A stretch of DNA of 64,000 bases, taken from Balanoglossus misakiensis (lineage: Eukaryota; Hemichordata). Shown here piece by piece: positions 42,315-55,202 of the stretch. The notes beneath the pieces are model-generated. The model did not search any database. It was not told the DNA's origin and worked only from the letters and a program-made list of their open reading frames with translations. Position 1 is the stretch's first letter. Every line of letters starts with the position of its first letter. The translations under genes and the position numbers were made by a program. The DNA lies in assembly GCA_040954595.2 (NCBI GenBank), contig CM082578.2, forward strand, positions 15,128,001 through 15,192,000. The letters run 5' to 3'.

Positions 42315-45300
42315 TTACTTGTTTTTACTGTCTGGCTTCTTGTCTTGTGATTGTATTTCCTGCAATGAACAGAAATCTTGTCAAAGATTGAAACTGTGCT
42401 CAACAACAAACTTCGAAGTTTTTCATGTCAGATGAATAACCTATACAGGGTAGTTGGAAGCCAGGAACAATCCCATCATGGTCATTTCATGTCTTTTTCT
42501 CTACCTGGAAAAATAGAGTGTATGAGTTGGGACCAAGAAGATTAACCATTTATAATAAGTCTCCATTGTAATTCAATAAAGAAACAATGAACCTGGCTCA
42601 GAAGAAAATGCCTACTTAATGTCACAGGTCAGGCTACAGAAAGTTTATATTGTGATAAAAACCTCAATTCAAGGACCTACCATTTGTAAAAAGTCGACTA
42701 GTTTATTGACGTCAGCTCCTGATCTCAGATCAACAAAGTCTTCTGGCATTCTGTGTATATGCAGTGGATTTGGTAGAATTCCTAAGGATGATTTGACATA
42801 CCTCAACAATCCACACTGTAGAAACAAGATGATGAATTACTTTTAAATGTCCTGTTGTGCTTGTTCGGTAATTGAAAACTACTATTTTTACCGATGTCCA
42901 AATAACTACATTCTATGTAAATGCAGATATCTAGATGTTGATGTCCCAATAACTGAACATGAGATGGAATGCGGATATCAAAACATTGATGTACAGGTAC
43001 CTGTGCAATGCCAAGTGACGCAGCACCATCCTCAGCAGTAGGAGAAGGTACCGGAAAATCAGTTGCAGCATTCAGTTCTTCCCAAGAGTATAACAGCGGA
43101 TCAGTGGCTTCCCCAAATGGATTAAAATCAATTACCAGGATGCATTCCTTCGGGATAGGAGAAATTATAGTTCAGTTCAGAGGGTTCATATGCTCAAAGT
43201 CATCGAAACATGGGACTTGTGTGGAATCTTTTGATTTCCCACGAGTTTTTGGGGGTCAGAAATTGCAATTATATCAAGTTATTAATATAAGGCAGTAGTA
43301 TCCCTTTGAAGATTTTTCACAATGACCAATATTTTCTTTTCCACCTTGGGAAAGGAATGTGGACCCCAAGTTCAATTCTGTTCACTGAAGTTTCTGGTGT
43401 TAGATTTTAAACCCACAAATCTGTAAAGTCTCTAGGAACCATGGTACAATGGTTAGAGAGGTCATGATCCAAAGGAAGCCCTGAATTGTTGTGTACAAGG
43501 CATTTATATTTACTTTTCATGGCAAACCAGAACTGTCTATTCAGAAATCTGATATGTTCGCCATCTTACCTCCCTCCTCCTGTAAACATCCATGATAACT
43601 GCAAAATGAAACAAACAGATGTAGAAATCAACAATGCTTTCATAATTTGACGTAATATGCTTGAATTTCAGGACACTGACCAGCAAGCAATACTTACAAC
43701 TGTCATCAGGAAATCTCTCTTGTATATGTTCATTGAAGAAGTCTTCAATTTCTTGCTGGATTTCCTCTTTCATCTTATCAATGTGAGGATAGTGGTTTGT
43801 GTAGTGTCGCTGAGATATTCCTAGTTTGCAACAAAGGCAAAAACAGCCATTGTATCACAGACAGGACCCATTTTCCAGTTTTACTATAATGTCCTACTGA
43901 TCATACATGTACATGCAACTGAAAAACTCAAACTATTGGTAAGAATACATTCTCAACATACATCATGTATCTGGATCCTTCCTTACCTACAATAGTTCTG
44001 TTGTTGACAAACACTCTAAATTCCATGCCTTCTATGACATTCCGCCACTTCCTCAAAACTAACTGAAACAGAACACGAACACAAAAATTGAAAGTACAAG
44101 TAACATTTACCAAGTACAGTTGAAAATAGAAGCTCAAAGCTCTTCAAACCACATCCCATTTCAATTCAATTCACTGACTACCCTGTTGCTGTACAGTGCA
44201 TCACAAAAATTGACTTTACCTCATATTGCACGTTAATATTGTCTTGTCCATCTTCTAAACAACCAGAAAACCTGGAAGAAAAACATATTGAAAATTAAGA
44301 TAATGACAGGTTAACTTTGATATCATGTACCCTTGGTGTACATATGGGCATTTTGTTCTTAAACTTTGACACAGTATTGAAAAATGTCTCTGTTCACTAT
44401 TTTTGTAAATAGTTCAAATGCATCTTGTTGTAAGAGTTAGTTTAAATATGTATGTACGTGATCATTTGTGACAGTACAGTAGACACGTGCAGCCATACTA
44501 AAGTCTAAACCCAGATTTTTTTTCTCCATCAGCCACACTTCAGGCAATGTTACCTAATGTGGATGTACATGTATTTTTTTCTTTTCCAAAGTAGGCATGG
44601 TGACATTTTGAAGTCCATAACACAGATCATGATACTGTTCAGGAAATGGAAATTTCACATCATCAATTCCTACTGAAATTTAAGCTGCAATGATATTGAT
44701 GATTAAATGCTGGCGGCACCCAGTATTATTGGAAATCTGGAGAAATTGCATGGGAAAATCACGACTCTGTTCTAAATTTCAGAATTTGTCTCTATAAACT
44801 TTGGTCCTTTGATACCAACAGTCAGTCAGACATGCAATCAATACGGGAGATGTCATAAAAAGTAATGCCTGTGGGAACTGAAAAAATTATCCCCAAGACT
44901 GTTCATGGGAAAACAAATGGGGCTTCTGATTGATGCAATCAACTAAGTATACTATTACTGTGTTATTTGCAAGAGACGAGTATCATGTGTCACCTGACAA
45001 ACTAAAGCTGTTATGCACCCAATAAATATGATTAGAAAACTGATGTTAACTTCCTGATGTAATTTGTACAGATTCTATGATTATGTTTGATTATGTCATG
45101 TACACTTCAGCAAAACCAAAGGGAGGGGTTATTTTCTTCCTAAAAGTACTTTGTATGTTTTAATGAATGTTTGATTTTAGATCATCTCAGGAGCAGACAT
45201 GTATAGGTTGAAATCATAAATTGCATGAAGTTAAGGATTTCCTGTTTTGGAAATATTTTACTGATCAATGAAGTGTAAGTTTAATTCACAAGGAATGTAC

Positions 45301-46933
45301 TGACAAGTTGAATGATTTACACATGTTGGACACATGCTAAAATTGTACCCAGTACTTACGGTTTTGTTAGATCATGGGTGACATAATCAGAACTCTTCAG
45401 CAATAGATAGACATCGTTGGGACTGGTACACTTCAGGGAACCATTGAATGCTATCCATGTTGCATCCTATAAAATATTTACATGAGGTGCTTATTGCACA
45501 TAGTTTTGAGGCAAGAAAACTGAGTAAGAGTTTAATGAGTTGCTTTGAATGAATATACAGCAACCACAGTTGTGTTTGAGTACCACTATATCACATGTAT
45601 TGAATTGATGACTGACCCTCACTTATGTACATCATGTTTAATGCAAATGATTGGCTAGTGCATGTGTGCATACTGATAGACTTGAACCTGTTTGTGTTGA
45701 GAGTGTGTGTGACTTACAGAATGTTCACTTGGAACTTACCCTGGGGGAACTCCAGTTAAGTTTAGGAAAGACACTGCCCCCAAGCTCTTCTATGGTATCT
45801 TTCACCTTGCTGTTGAATTCTGGGAAATGGGGAACCTTGCAAAGAATAAAATGGGGAAAAAATGTTTTCAGATCATCCAACTGAAACAAACACAATCAAA
45901 ACCTTTACATTACAGATCATTTGGGGGAAGTTTGAAAGAATAAAATTCATTTTTAAACCATGTTCCAAATCAGATGCTGTTACAACATACATTATGAATA
46001 ACATTTAACCAATGAAAACACATGTAACAGCTTACCCTGGCCTCTCCATAGTTTTCACCAACATTCTGAAAGAAAGAAAGACAGAGTCACTCTGTATCAC
46101 TACGCCTTCACATAACTTTTCAGGAAAAAAAGTGTTTCACTTCCAATTCTATTCTCATTATTAAAACTAATTCTTTATTCAATGAGATCTGAGGAAACAC
46201 ATTTTTGGGGGAGTGTACTGTAACAAATCACTTTGAAGTTCCCATGGAAACTTAACAGAAGCCTTACCTCATCATCACTTGAATCATCTGTATCACTGTA
46301 TGAGACAAAGAGATATGATTTCAGAGTGTTTTATATCAATGCATTGGGCTATCTCCCGTATATACATCTTTGACAAAAAAAGTCTTGAATAATGGAAAAT
46401 TCATCAGTGGACTCTGGAGAGAGGCATATGTGATTGCTCTAAATGCTCTCATGGTCACCGATAAAAAATCGCACATATTGAGAAGTGGCAATTTTAAATA
46501 TCCATTACAGCATAGTCGAGTTACTTTCTTTTTATTCCTACCTTTGAGGCAAGACAAGACTGCCATCGGACATCAAATAATCATGGAAATCTTTAGAGCA
46601 TGGTAAAACTTTGCTGTAACAGAAGACAAAAAAGCACATATTCCTTATACATGTACATGGCTTGTTTCACTTGCCCAGAGCTCAAGTGAGAAATTGTGCT
46701 GGTCACGGAGCCTACGCTCTATCCCAGTCTGGAGCCGAAGTCTACTACAGGTGTATCAATAATTTATCTCATTAACATGTTTAATGCATTTGCACATGTT
46801 TTAAAATTTGAGAAATCTGCTACATTGACAACTGTCTCCATCCATCACTATGAACTTACCTCTTTATGCTGACGTGTTTAAAATGTGGATACCATGACGA
46901 AAACATGCAGTTAAGTACATGTTGTTTCTTCAT
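42315..46933 (-). CDS. CDC123: Cell division cycle protein 123 homolog (eIF2 assembly factor), 13 exons
   Basis: Exons in transcript order: 46933-46860, 46613-46542, 46295-46268, 46065-46036, 45835-45740, 45466-45360, 44271-44220, 44062-43987, 43820-43698, 43598-43570, 43147-43001, 42815-42681, 42359-42315; 337 residues, against 336 in human. Conserved blocks: [15 protein letters not shown] at the start, [28 protein letters not shown] (about 154-159), [34 protein letters not shown] (D236) and PEDFVDL near the end. CDC123 has an ATP-grasp fold and acts in the cytosol as an assembly chaperone joining eIF2 gamma with alpha, needed for translation initiation and so for cell-cycle entry. The acidic linker ([10 protein letters not shown]) sits in tiny exons of 28 and 30 bases. 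The start of exon 5 follows a long pyrimidine tract and restores VPHFPEF; an upstream AG would add 14 residues. Confidence 0.95.
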
Positions 46934-47549
46934 TTTTAATTGTTAGTGACAGTCTATACCATATATAAACGATGACAATGGGAATAGCAGCTGTTACAGA
47001 AAGTTGTCGGATGGTGATTGATATTATGATGATAACAGAGATCGCTTGACGGGATCGTAACACTATCTGATTTCTTCGAATAGAGTATTCTCAAGCCACT
47101 CTGGAAGCAAAATGCACATTACGCAAAAATGCAATATATTCATGTATATGAGATAAGCTGGACAGACAAAGAATAAGTTAATCTGACGTAATAGTTTGTC
47201 GAAATTGCAACACTGCTTTTCGTCGACCGGGCGCAGCCATCTTTGGTGTTATTAACACAAGTGAGGACAGAACTGGAAGCTGAGTCAGTTTCAGATGACG
47301 AACGCTAGCATGGTTCCAGCTGATGGATTTGAAACCAAATCTTGTTCTAACGCTGATTGGACCTGGTGTTTCTGCTGCATACAACTGTACTGTATGTCTG
47401 TACCCAGAAGCTTATAATAGTCCCTGTAACGATATTTTGTGATATACAGACTTCCCTGGCCCCTGTGACAACGTTGTGAATACTAGTACACTTTGAAGAG
47501 GAAATGACATGAGAGGATAACTCGCAAATATGCACTCTCAAAAATAATC
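46934..47549. promoter_or_regulatory. Candidate bidirectional promoter, CDC123 / vezatin
   Basis: The divergent ATGs are 616 bases apart with no gene between. Both 5' ends must lie here or very near. The minus-strand frames at 47178-47541 are untranslated-leader noise. No TATA element was recognised. Confidence 0.55.
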
Positions 47550-50500
47550 ATGGAGTTGGAAATAAGCGATGGCGAGACGTGCGATGCGGACTTTGATGAA
47601 GATGTAGTTTTTGAGGTAATGGAATTAGGTGTAAACTGTTTTGAGTTATTAATAGTCACACCTGTATTAAAGTGCTTGACAGTTAGATAGATTTTTGTTT
47701 ATTTTGTGCGATGTACGTTATCGTGCGTTGGGTTGCTGTCAAACTTGGTGGTGGTTGCCCAGGCAACAGAATATGACGCCATACCTACTGTGCTGCAGTG
47801 TAGCACTGTTCATGTTTTAAACCAATAGTGATCCTGCACCTCTGAGTTTGCTTTGTATCATTCCTTCCAGAATTCACCGTTGTATCAGCACCTACAAGAT
47901 GTAGGCCATCTGGATTTTGAATCTTCCCCCATGGCATCAGCAAGGGCTCAAGATAATGAAACTACCAAGCTTTCCATGAAAACCTGGTATGATCTTGTTC
48001 AGGTGTGAACTGTACAATATATTTTCCTCTATAAACTTTGTGTGCAAATTAAATCATTATTTATTATTTTATTGAACCACTCACTGTAAAATTGACAGAT
48101 ATTACATTTGTGTTTCAGAGTTTCTGCTAATTGTAAACCAACAAGATTGCATCAGTTATCTAAAGTATGCCATGAATCGGCAGAGTGATTCATATGGATC
48201 AGTAAGGGACAAGAATGTTTGAAATTTTTACCTTTGCTTTCTTATTATGTCCCTTGCTAGGGAGTATCTACAGCTGGTAGACCTCTTGTTTGATTTGCAT
48301 CAATGGTCTGTTTTATCTCAGATAAAAGCTGTGTCACTGAAACACAAGTTAAGTGGTATCCATGGAAACAGTTCTGGAACAACCCTGGAGGAAGAAGTGG
48401 TTAGTTTCACTCTTGTTGTATTGTCATTTAGGACAATTGCTGTGTCATTTAGAGTAATCAGCATGTAGAAAAAAACTGTGTTGATTATCCAAATGCACTT
48501 TTGATTGCTTAGTAGAATTGAAGATAAATTTAGGTTAAATCTCAAATAGTGGAGGTTTTATCACTAATAGTAAATCATCTCTATGCCCATTCAACTAGAA
48601 TGATAGATGTGTATCCAATTATCTGTTTTTTATATAGAAAATCCTACATAGATATTTGTCAAAGTATCGTGTCATTTAAGAGATAAACATTTAAACAGTC
48701 ATGATTTTGACAAGTGATAACAGCAATACTGTGATTGTGGTAGTTGATTGTTACTGACCTTTCTGTCTCTTTATATTCAGAATTTGCAATTCCTACCAAG
48801 ATATACGGTTGGTCTGTGTGAAAGTACAGGTACACTGCTGTTGCCGAGCGACAGAGAATTCTTACAGACTTATGGACCAAGTCTTTTCCATCGAAAAGTG
48901 TCAAGTGTGAAGAAACACGTCAGCATAATCATGTATGATTCCAGTTAAATTGCTAAGTTTTCTTTCCTCTGCTTTTTTTCTGGGAATTGAATAGTTTTCT
49001 ACAGTAAATTTTCAGATCAATGCTGAACAAAACCAAAATGCATCAGGATATTTAAGCCTAGTTGTAGTTTGTTTTATTTTTCCACAATTAGTGAATTAGC
49101 TTATGCTTACATTTTATCCAATCACAACACCTGTTAATTGAACAACTGGTGAACATCTGTTGTCTTCTGTCTTCATTTTTTTCTGATAGGTCAATCTCTG
49201 CAGCAGTTCTTCTGTTTAGCTGCATCATTGGCATCATGGCACCACCTCGGAATGCTGACACGATCACAGTCACCTTGGCTCTACTCATATTACTACTGCT
49301 GATCTTTCTGTCTCTTCAAGCAAAGAAAGCAATTGTCGTTTTCAGGCTGGAAAAAATGCACAGTGAAAATCTTTGTCGTCTGCATGGATTTTTAGAAATG
49401 AGCCAGACGTTTGCTGGTATTCTTAAGAAATCCATTAGACTCATCCAGGAATCAGAACTCATTGCAAGAGGCTTCTTAATGTGAGTACTCTTAATTTTCT
49501 CCTCATTATGTGTCGTTCAGAGATTGAGAGAGGACCATGTTATCATATCATATCATATCCTATGATTATTGAAATGGTTACGCTGATCATGAATCACATC
49601 ACAGTATTCATGAATATGCATGAGCACCAAAGTTGAGGCATTGTAGCAAAGCTGTTTTATGGTGCATTTTGACAGAAAAAGAAAGACAATCAGTTAAACA
49701 TACACAGTGATTAATTGCTACTGCAATCTCTCATGTTTTGGAAAATTATCAATCTCTGCATTGCCTAGGATAACTCCAAAGACACCGATAGCAAGACTTG
49801 AACAAAGTCATCTGCAGGGCAGCCGAACCCAGAGACAATGTCCTTTGCTGCGTAAAATAGTCTTCCACACTGCCAGAGATCTCATACTCACTTTGAAGCA
49901 AGGCACATGTACTCTACTAGAGAAGTTTCCACTCAGTGTAGAAGTTGACAACATTGGAAACTATGTTTCATCCATTCCCATTGAAGATTTAGGTCCCTGT
50001 TTTACTCAAGTGCAAAAGGTACATTTTATTTGCGATCTTTTACTAAGTAGTATCATTCTGCATGTGTTTCAGAGATGCCAAAGAAAATTCATCATTTGAC
50101 AGTTCTGTCATGCAGTCATGATTTACTGGTTTATGTTAGATGATGAGGTTTAACTGAGGATGCATCAGAATAGGCAACAGCTAGGCTGTCTTTGAATTAT
50201 TGTAACTCCATACATGTACATCATTGAGTGTTATAAACTGTTTTATGTTACCGTTGTGTTAACAGGATAGGTCTTCTAATGACATGTCTGATGTCAATGA
50301 TTATGATGAGGCAGTTATCATGGAAACAACAGACAACTATTCCCTGGCTGCCTTGAAGGTATGTCATTAATGAAATGTCAGCTTTACCATGCATGCATTT
50401 GCCATCTTTTAATAGGATGGGATTTTGTATGTCAAGTATTTCGCCGGAGGGATACAGGAAATTGGAACGAGGACCAGATTACAAATAGATCAATTCTGTT

Positions 50501-53385
50501 GGAATAACGGTGGATCCCCTGATCATTTTCATTTATCATGGGTATTATTGAGAAGATTGAAATGTAGTATTGGAACAATCAAACCAACTTTTGGTTATAG
50601 AATGTTATACATTCACATGGAAGACCGTTTGATAAAGTTGCTGCTATTTCAGCCATGAGTGGTTTCTCTCTTCCTCTTTTCCATTGTTCACCTGTCAGTT
50701 TCTCCATTCATTTTACCCACCAGGCCATGTCCAACCTGCTGAATGATCTGAGGTCAGAGTTCATCAGAAGACTAGCATTGTGTTTCTGTCAGGAGGCATA
50801 CAGTGATGTCATGCACTGGAACGGTATGTGGACTTTAAAATGTATTTGTACCCTTGTAGAACAGCACAGAAAAATGTTTTACAGAAAACAAAAGGCACAA
50901 TAAAAGGTTGTTTTCGTATCTTGAACACTGCTTTACTTAGTTTTAATATAACATTTGTCTTCCAGAGTCAGATCTGTACAGACGTTTACACGAATTGATA
51001 GCTGACCCCAAGAGATTGACTGAGAGCAGCCTGGCCTCCCTGCAGAAAAGTTATAATTTCCATCGAGTGGGCATACTAGAAAGAGAGAACAAGAGAGATT
51101 ATAGTAGTGGTGTTAGAGAGAGCAGTCTAGCTGCAGACAATGTTCGAGAGGCCGTGCACAGTGTGGAAATGCATTTACTAGCAGCCTTGCTACGGTAAGA
51201 CTGGCGTTACTTGATTTCAAGGGACAGTAGTGTTTGCTTCTTTCCTATTGGTATACTTTGAGATTCTCTGTAATAGAATTATCAGGGCATTGTTCCTTTG
51301 CTGAACCACCTAAGGCAAGGTTTATTCCTCCCTGGCCGAAATAATATGTCCTTGTTTTGTTACCACTAGAGCCAGAGAACTTCAAGAGAAACTGGAGTCA
51401 TACAAAGATGTTGGTAGTGTCAAGGCAGAGGGTGAAACAATAACAACTGAGCTCACACACCTCTTGGGAAATATCGATGCTTGCAAAGGTTGTTGGGAAG
51501 AAGGGTCAAACAGACTGCAAAGGTTGCTGGGAGATTCATCAGATCATGGTTAGTATGGTCATCATAAATGATTTGCCTACTGGTAGTAAACATTTAGGTA
51601 ATTTTAAATCAAGGTATGCTCATAGCTGTTCCTGGAATGTATACAAAAAAATCATTTGCTGAATATTCTCGAGAGGGAGACATGTAAAATGCTGTCTGAA
51701 GCAAAATACTAGCCGAGCAGTTGGTGTCTGAATGATGAGCAGATCATGTGATAATAGTTTAGGTGATGTAAAAAGCATAACATTGTTGTAATGAAATTGT
51801 ATGAGGAATTTTTATTTGATTCACATTTAATCCAATTCCAGTTCAGCCAACATCAAGCGGTGTCAGAGATGCAAGCAAGATAGACAATTCAGACGTGAAG
51901 TCAGACAAAGAACCAATACAGCTGTTTGGCTTACCAGAACCTGAAATAGAGTTTGATGATCAGGTAAGATGTACATATACAAACACTTCTAAACCAAATG
52001 GCAAACTTTTCTCATGATGTATCTTGCACACATGATGGTCTATAATATACTTGATGAAAGTTTTGGTTATTAGGAAGTCTCAGAGATTGGGATGCTTTTT
52101 CTTTTCCTCACTCTTTTGGCAGCAAAATGATGTTTTTTGTCAGTAGAGTAACATCTAGCTTGTTATCATTTGTGTAGGTTTTTGAAGCTTACACTGATCC
52201 TAATGAAGTTGATGAAGCTGACTGGGATTATGAACCATTATCTCCAGATGAAAAGGTGTGTACAAGGGGGAGTGGTTATAACTTGCATACATCCAAACAG
52301 ATGCGTTTTATTGAATTCATGTAACTTTGTTTATTTATAACTGGAATATATGAAGTCCTATGTCATAGTGTTTTTAGTTCAGTCTAAGCACTGTGGTCTA
52401 ATCATACAAAATGTCACCGTTGCACATCCTATAGTGATCACTAAAAACAAAAGCGAGTCAAATTTGGCTCTAGAGGGCGCATGTGAAAGGCTGGATTGGA
52501 TGTGTGGTTTTCTAGTTGTGGTCCAATGTAACATCATAACATTACCTTCACTAAACACCAAAGTAATCATCTTACTTAAATGTCATTGTATCTCAGGAAC
52601 AAAGGAAAAGACAGAGGGAAGAATCTGTTCGCATGTTGAAAGAACTGAGGAATGTTCTTGCCATTAGAACAACAGAAAGGGAGAAGTTGAAACTAAAAAA
52701 GAGGGTCGAGAAAGGAAAAGAAGTCCAGGAGGAAAGTGGAGATGGTAAGATAAACAGTGAAGGTAAAAGTTTGGATCAGTGTGCCAATGATGAGCAGTGT
52801 GATGATGAAAGCAGATCCGAGATAAATTGTGGCAGTAAAACTGACGATAAAATGATGAATGGGAAAAATGTTGCGTCAGCGTCTCATATCGATGAAATGC
52901 CAGGGCTGCATATAAGTGAGGATGCTGCATTGGTGGGAAGAGAAAAAGAGAGAGCAGTGGACTGTGAGTTGGGAGTTGGAGGAGAGGCGGTTGGAAATGC
53001 TGCATTAGATGAATTACCAGGTATCACAGACATGCAGCCACAAGGACTAGCAGACACACAACCACACAGTGTTACACACATACAGCCACAAGGCATGACA
53101 GAAGTACAGCCAGATGACACCACTGACATGCACTCAGCATGCAGTTCCCACATGCAGTCCGACTTGGACACCACCGAGAGCAGTGACAGCAATGAGCCGG
53201 CATCCTTGCCCACGGTCATCGATCGAGAAAGACTGATTGCTAAGCTGTCACGGAATCCACACGGTTTCCAATTTGCCAGTGGCATTGCCGCCCAAGCAGT
53301 GGCCAAGTCTCACAATCTCAATCTCTGCGTTCAGACTTTTGGTGACAGCGATGAAGATAATGAAGAGGAATTACTGGAAGGATGA
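47550..53385 (+). CDS. VEZT: Vezatin (adherens-junction transmembrane protein), 13 recognised exons
   Basis: Exons: 47550-47615, 47871-48002, 48274-48399 (uncertain), 48781-48932, 49190-49480, 49769-50018, 50266-50358, 50724-50823, 50966-51194, 51370-51548, 51842-51963, 52178-52255, 52597-53385; 868 residues (human ~779). Matches to vezatin: DFDEDVVFENSPLYQ.LQD.GH at the N-terminus; two adjacent membrane helices about 160-203; the LRLIQE/LIARGF-type segment; a coiled region (ELQEKLESY); QRKRQREES near 600; and the C-terminus RLIAKL...F.FASGIAAQAVA, QTFGD, then an acidic end. Vezatin bridges myosin VIIA to the cadherin-catenin complex at junctions and acts in spermatids and hair cells. The acceptor for exon 3 (CTACAG at 48273) was chosen because it alone keeps phase 0; a human-like segment may be missing there. 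The last exon carries an exact 6 x 8-residue array (53023-53166). Confidence 0.87.
53023..53166 (+). repeat. VEZT: Coding octapeptide array in the last vezatin exon
   Basis: Six consecutive 24-base units encode ITDMQPQG, LADTQPHS, VTHIQPQG, MTEVQPDD, TTDMHSAC and SSHMQSDL. The first four keep QP at positions 5-6; the last two are degenerate. Confidence 0.8.
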
Positions 53386-53870
53386 AGATACAATTGAGGA
53401 ATTGTTGTCAATTGAATTTTTCCCTGAAACTTTCTCAGTGAAAAGGAATTCACAAAACCTGCTAGAGCTATAGTGTGAGCCATAGCAAAGTGAGAACAGT
53501 TGTTCATGCATGGAATTTTGGATAATTTTGATTCATTATAATCATTGTAAACAAAAACCCAGGATGATAATAGAAGACAGAAGAACTCATGAGTGAGTGA
53601 TTATTGAAGACTTCAAGGACAATACACTGTACACTCAGCAATGTGACATTAGTAGGCCTGTGTCTTCAGACCATTTTATTAATCAAGCTTCAGTGTTGAA
53701 AATATTTTACAGCAATTTCTTTATATGCATAGCGTTGTACCAAAAATATCCCAATACATGTATTTACAAAAAAGAAGTATATGTTCATGATGACTGATGG
53801 AAGATATTGAAAGATGGTTTCTTGAAGTACTGATTTGCTAGTCACAAAATTAAGTGTTCTCATCATATTA

Positions 53871-53961
53871 GTAACCCTTTCACCCCTGTTTCCGTGTGTA
53901 TGGTGCCAACCACACCATTTAAAACAGTGGAATTGAACCAAAGATGTGATGGGAAGAGGTA
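53871..53961 (+). repeat. Dispersed repeat, copy 1
   Basis: It begins AACCCTTTCACCCCTG and shares ordered blocks with 54576-54669: a GTGCCAACCACACCATT-like word, then a CAGTGG-like word, then AAGAGGT/GAGGTG. Identity is moderate with small gaps. Confidence 0.6.
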
Positions 53962-54018
53962 CTCTTTAATTTTTAACCCCTATTCATGAGTTGACAATGG
54001 AAAGTGAAAAATAGTTTA

Positions 54019-54024
54019 AATAAA
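54019..54024 (+). terminator. Candidate polyadenylation signal of vezatin
   Basis: AATAAA within AAATAAAT, 634 bases after the stop. Confidence 0.4.
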
Positions 54025-54575
54025 TGTCTATTTCTGTTCTCATGAAGTAGCCAACCAATGTTAAATCTATTAATTAAGCAGGGACTATGTCACTGACAAT
54101 AACTTGCATTAATTAAAATGGTACTTCAACAAGTGAAAAACATGCACATGTGGAACACAGTTCTTCTGAAAGTTATCAAAATCTTTGGTAAAGTAGAAAA
54201 AATTGACCTGCATGGTTTTAGCTATATTTCTTGAACTATGTTCGTTGTTGTTGTCGTTTGGAAGTGAAGGAATATCATGTGTGATAAGGTTAAAGTCACG
54301 CAAGTTGTCAAACACATAAGAGCACATCTATGGATAACTCTGTCAAGTTTGGCACACAACAGATTGGGATTGGCAAGGTTAGGGAGTTTTGATCAATTTT
54401 GAAATTAATTAACACCAGATAGAAAGATTGAAACAATTTGTAATATGAATCAAATGTAAATATGTCTTTATGTATGGTCACTTCTATCAAAAATATTTTA
54501 ATTTTGAAAATAGTGGAATCTACAACTTTGTTGGCCCTCGGCACAGCTTTGACACCTTAGATTTGACACCATTAA

Positions 54576-54669
54576 AACCCCTTCACCCCTGACTTCTCTG
54601 TAAATAGTGCCACCCATATCATTAAAACCAGTGTGGTTTAAACCTAAGAAGTCTGGTGAGAGGGAGGTG
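54576..54669 (+). repeat. Dispersed repeat, copy 2
   Basis: Diverged direct copy of 53871-53961, beginning AACCCCTTCACCCCTG, about 0.7 kb downstream in the same orientation. Confidence 0.6.
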
Positions 54670-55079
54670 CATAGTTACAAACTGCATAGATGATACTCTG
54701 TTTTTGCATATGGAAGCATCATGTTTTGGTGAAATTGCATTTTGTAGAATTCTTTGATGTGAAAGAATCATTTTTTGAACTGTAGATAGCCTCTCCAAGT
54801 GTGAGAGAACGAGGTCCAATACATGTGGCCCAGTGTCCCAGTGACTCAAGTGATCTAAATAGCTTCAGCTTTGGTAACTTTTCCACAATGATGTCATTAA
54901 GCAAAACCCTGATTTCAGCACTAATTACTATCCATATGGCCTGATTAGTTGCCATCTCAATTACATCGTAAAACTACACTAGAACAGCAATACAAGTTAT
55001 GGCAGTGGTACTTCTCTATACACAGAAATTAACAGGGACAGAGTTATTTAATTGATATTAATAACAGAAATATGCAAAT

Positions 55080-55085
55080 TTATTA
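55080..55085 (-). terminator. Candidate polyadenylation signal of the FAM194-domain gene
   Basis: Minus-strand AATAAA about 120 bases past the stop at 55203. A second AATAAA overlaps the stop codon itself at 55202-55207. Confidence 0.5.
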
Positions 55086-55202
55086 CAAAATACAGAATAT
55101 GGTACAAAAACTGAAGAAAAAAATAATTACAGGTCGTTCTCTGTACACTCTTAAAATTAGTTTTTTTTGTACAAATCCATAAGTTTCATATTTTTGGTAA
55201 AT

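Larger units (their letters stand above)
53386..55202. other. Convergent 3' region between vezatin and the FAM194-domain gene
   Basis: No coding exon. Vezatin has AATAAA at 54019-54024, about 630 bases after its stop. The minus-strand gene has AATAAA candidates at 55202-55207 and 55080-55085. Two related repeat copies are at about 53871 and 54576. Confidence 0.5.

Noticed and set aside
42819-43298. Plus-strand frames of 64 and 96 codons over the CDC123 3' exons
   Set aside because: They lie opposite the conserved DFNPFGE exon of CDC123 and are shadows.
43441-43490. tRNA-like A-box words (TGGTTAGAGAGGTCATGATCC)
   Set aside because: No B box follows at the right distance and no cloverleaf can be drawn; at most a SINE fragment inside a CDC123 intron.
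48120-48165. Possible extra vezatin exon after TGTTTCAG at 48119
   Set aside because: Every phase compatible with the preceding exon's donors gives a stop (TAA or TGA) near its start, so it was left out; a human-like segment could still be hidden here.
52664-53306. Minus-strand frames of 113 and 140 codons opposite the last vezatin exon
   Set aside because: Antisense shadows of the vezatin reading frame; compositionally biased (His/Phe and Cys/Ser runs) and unspliced.
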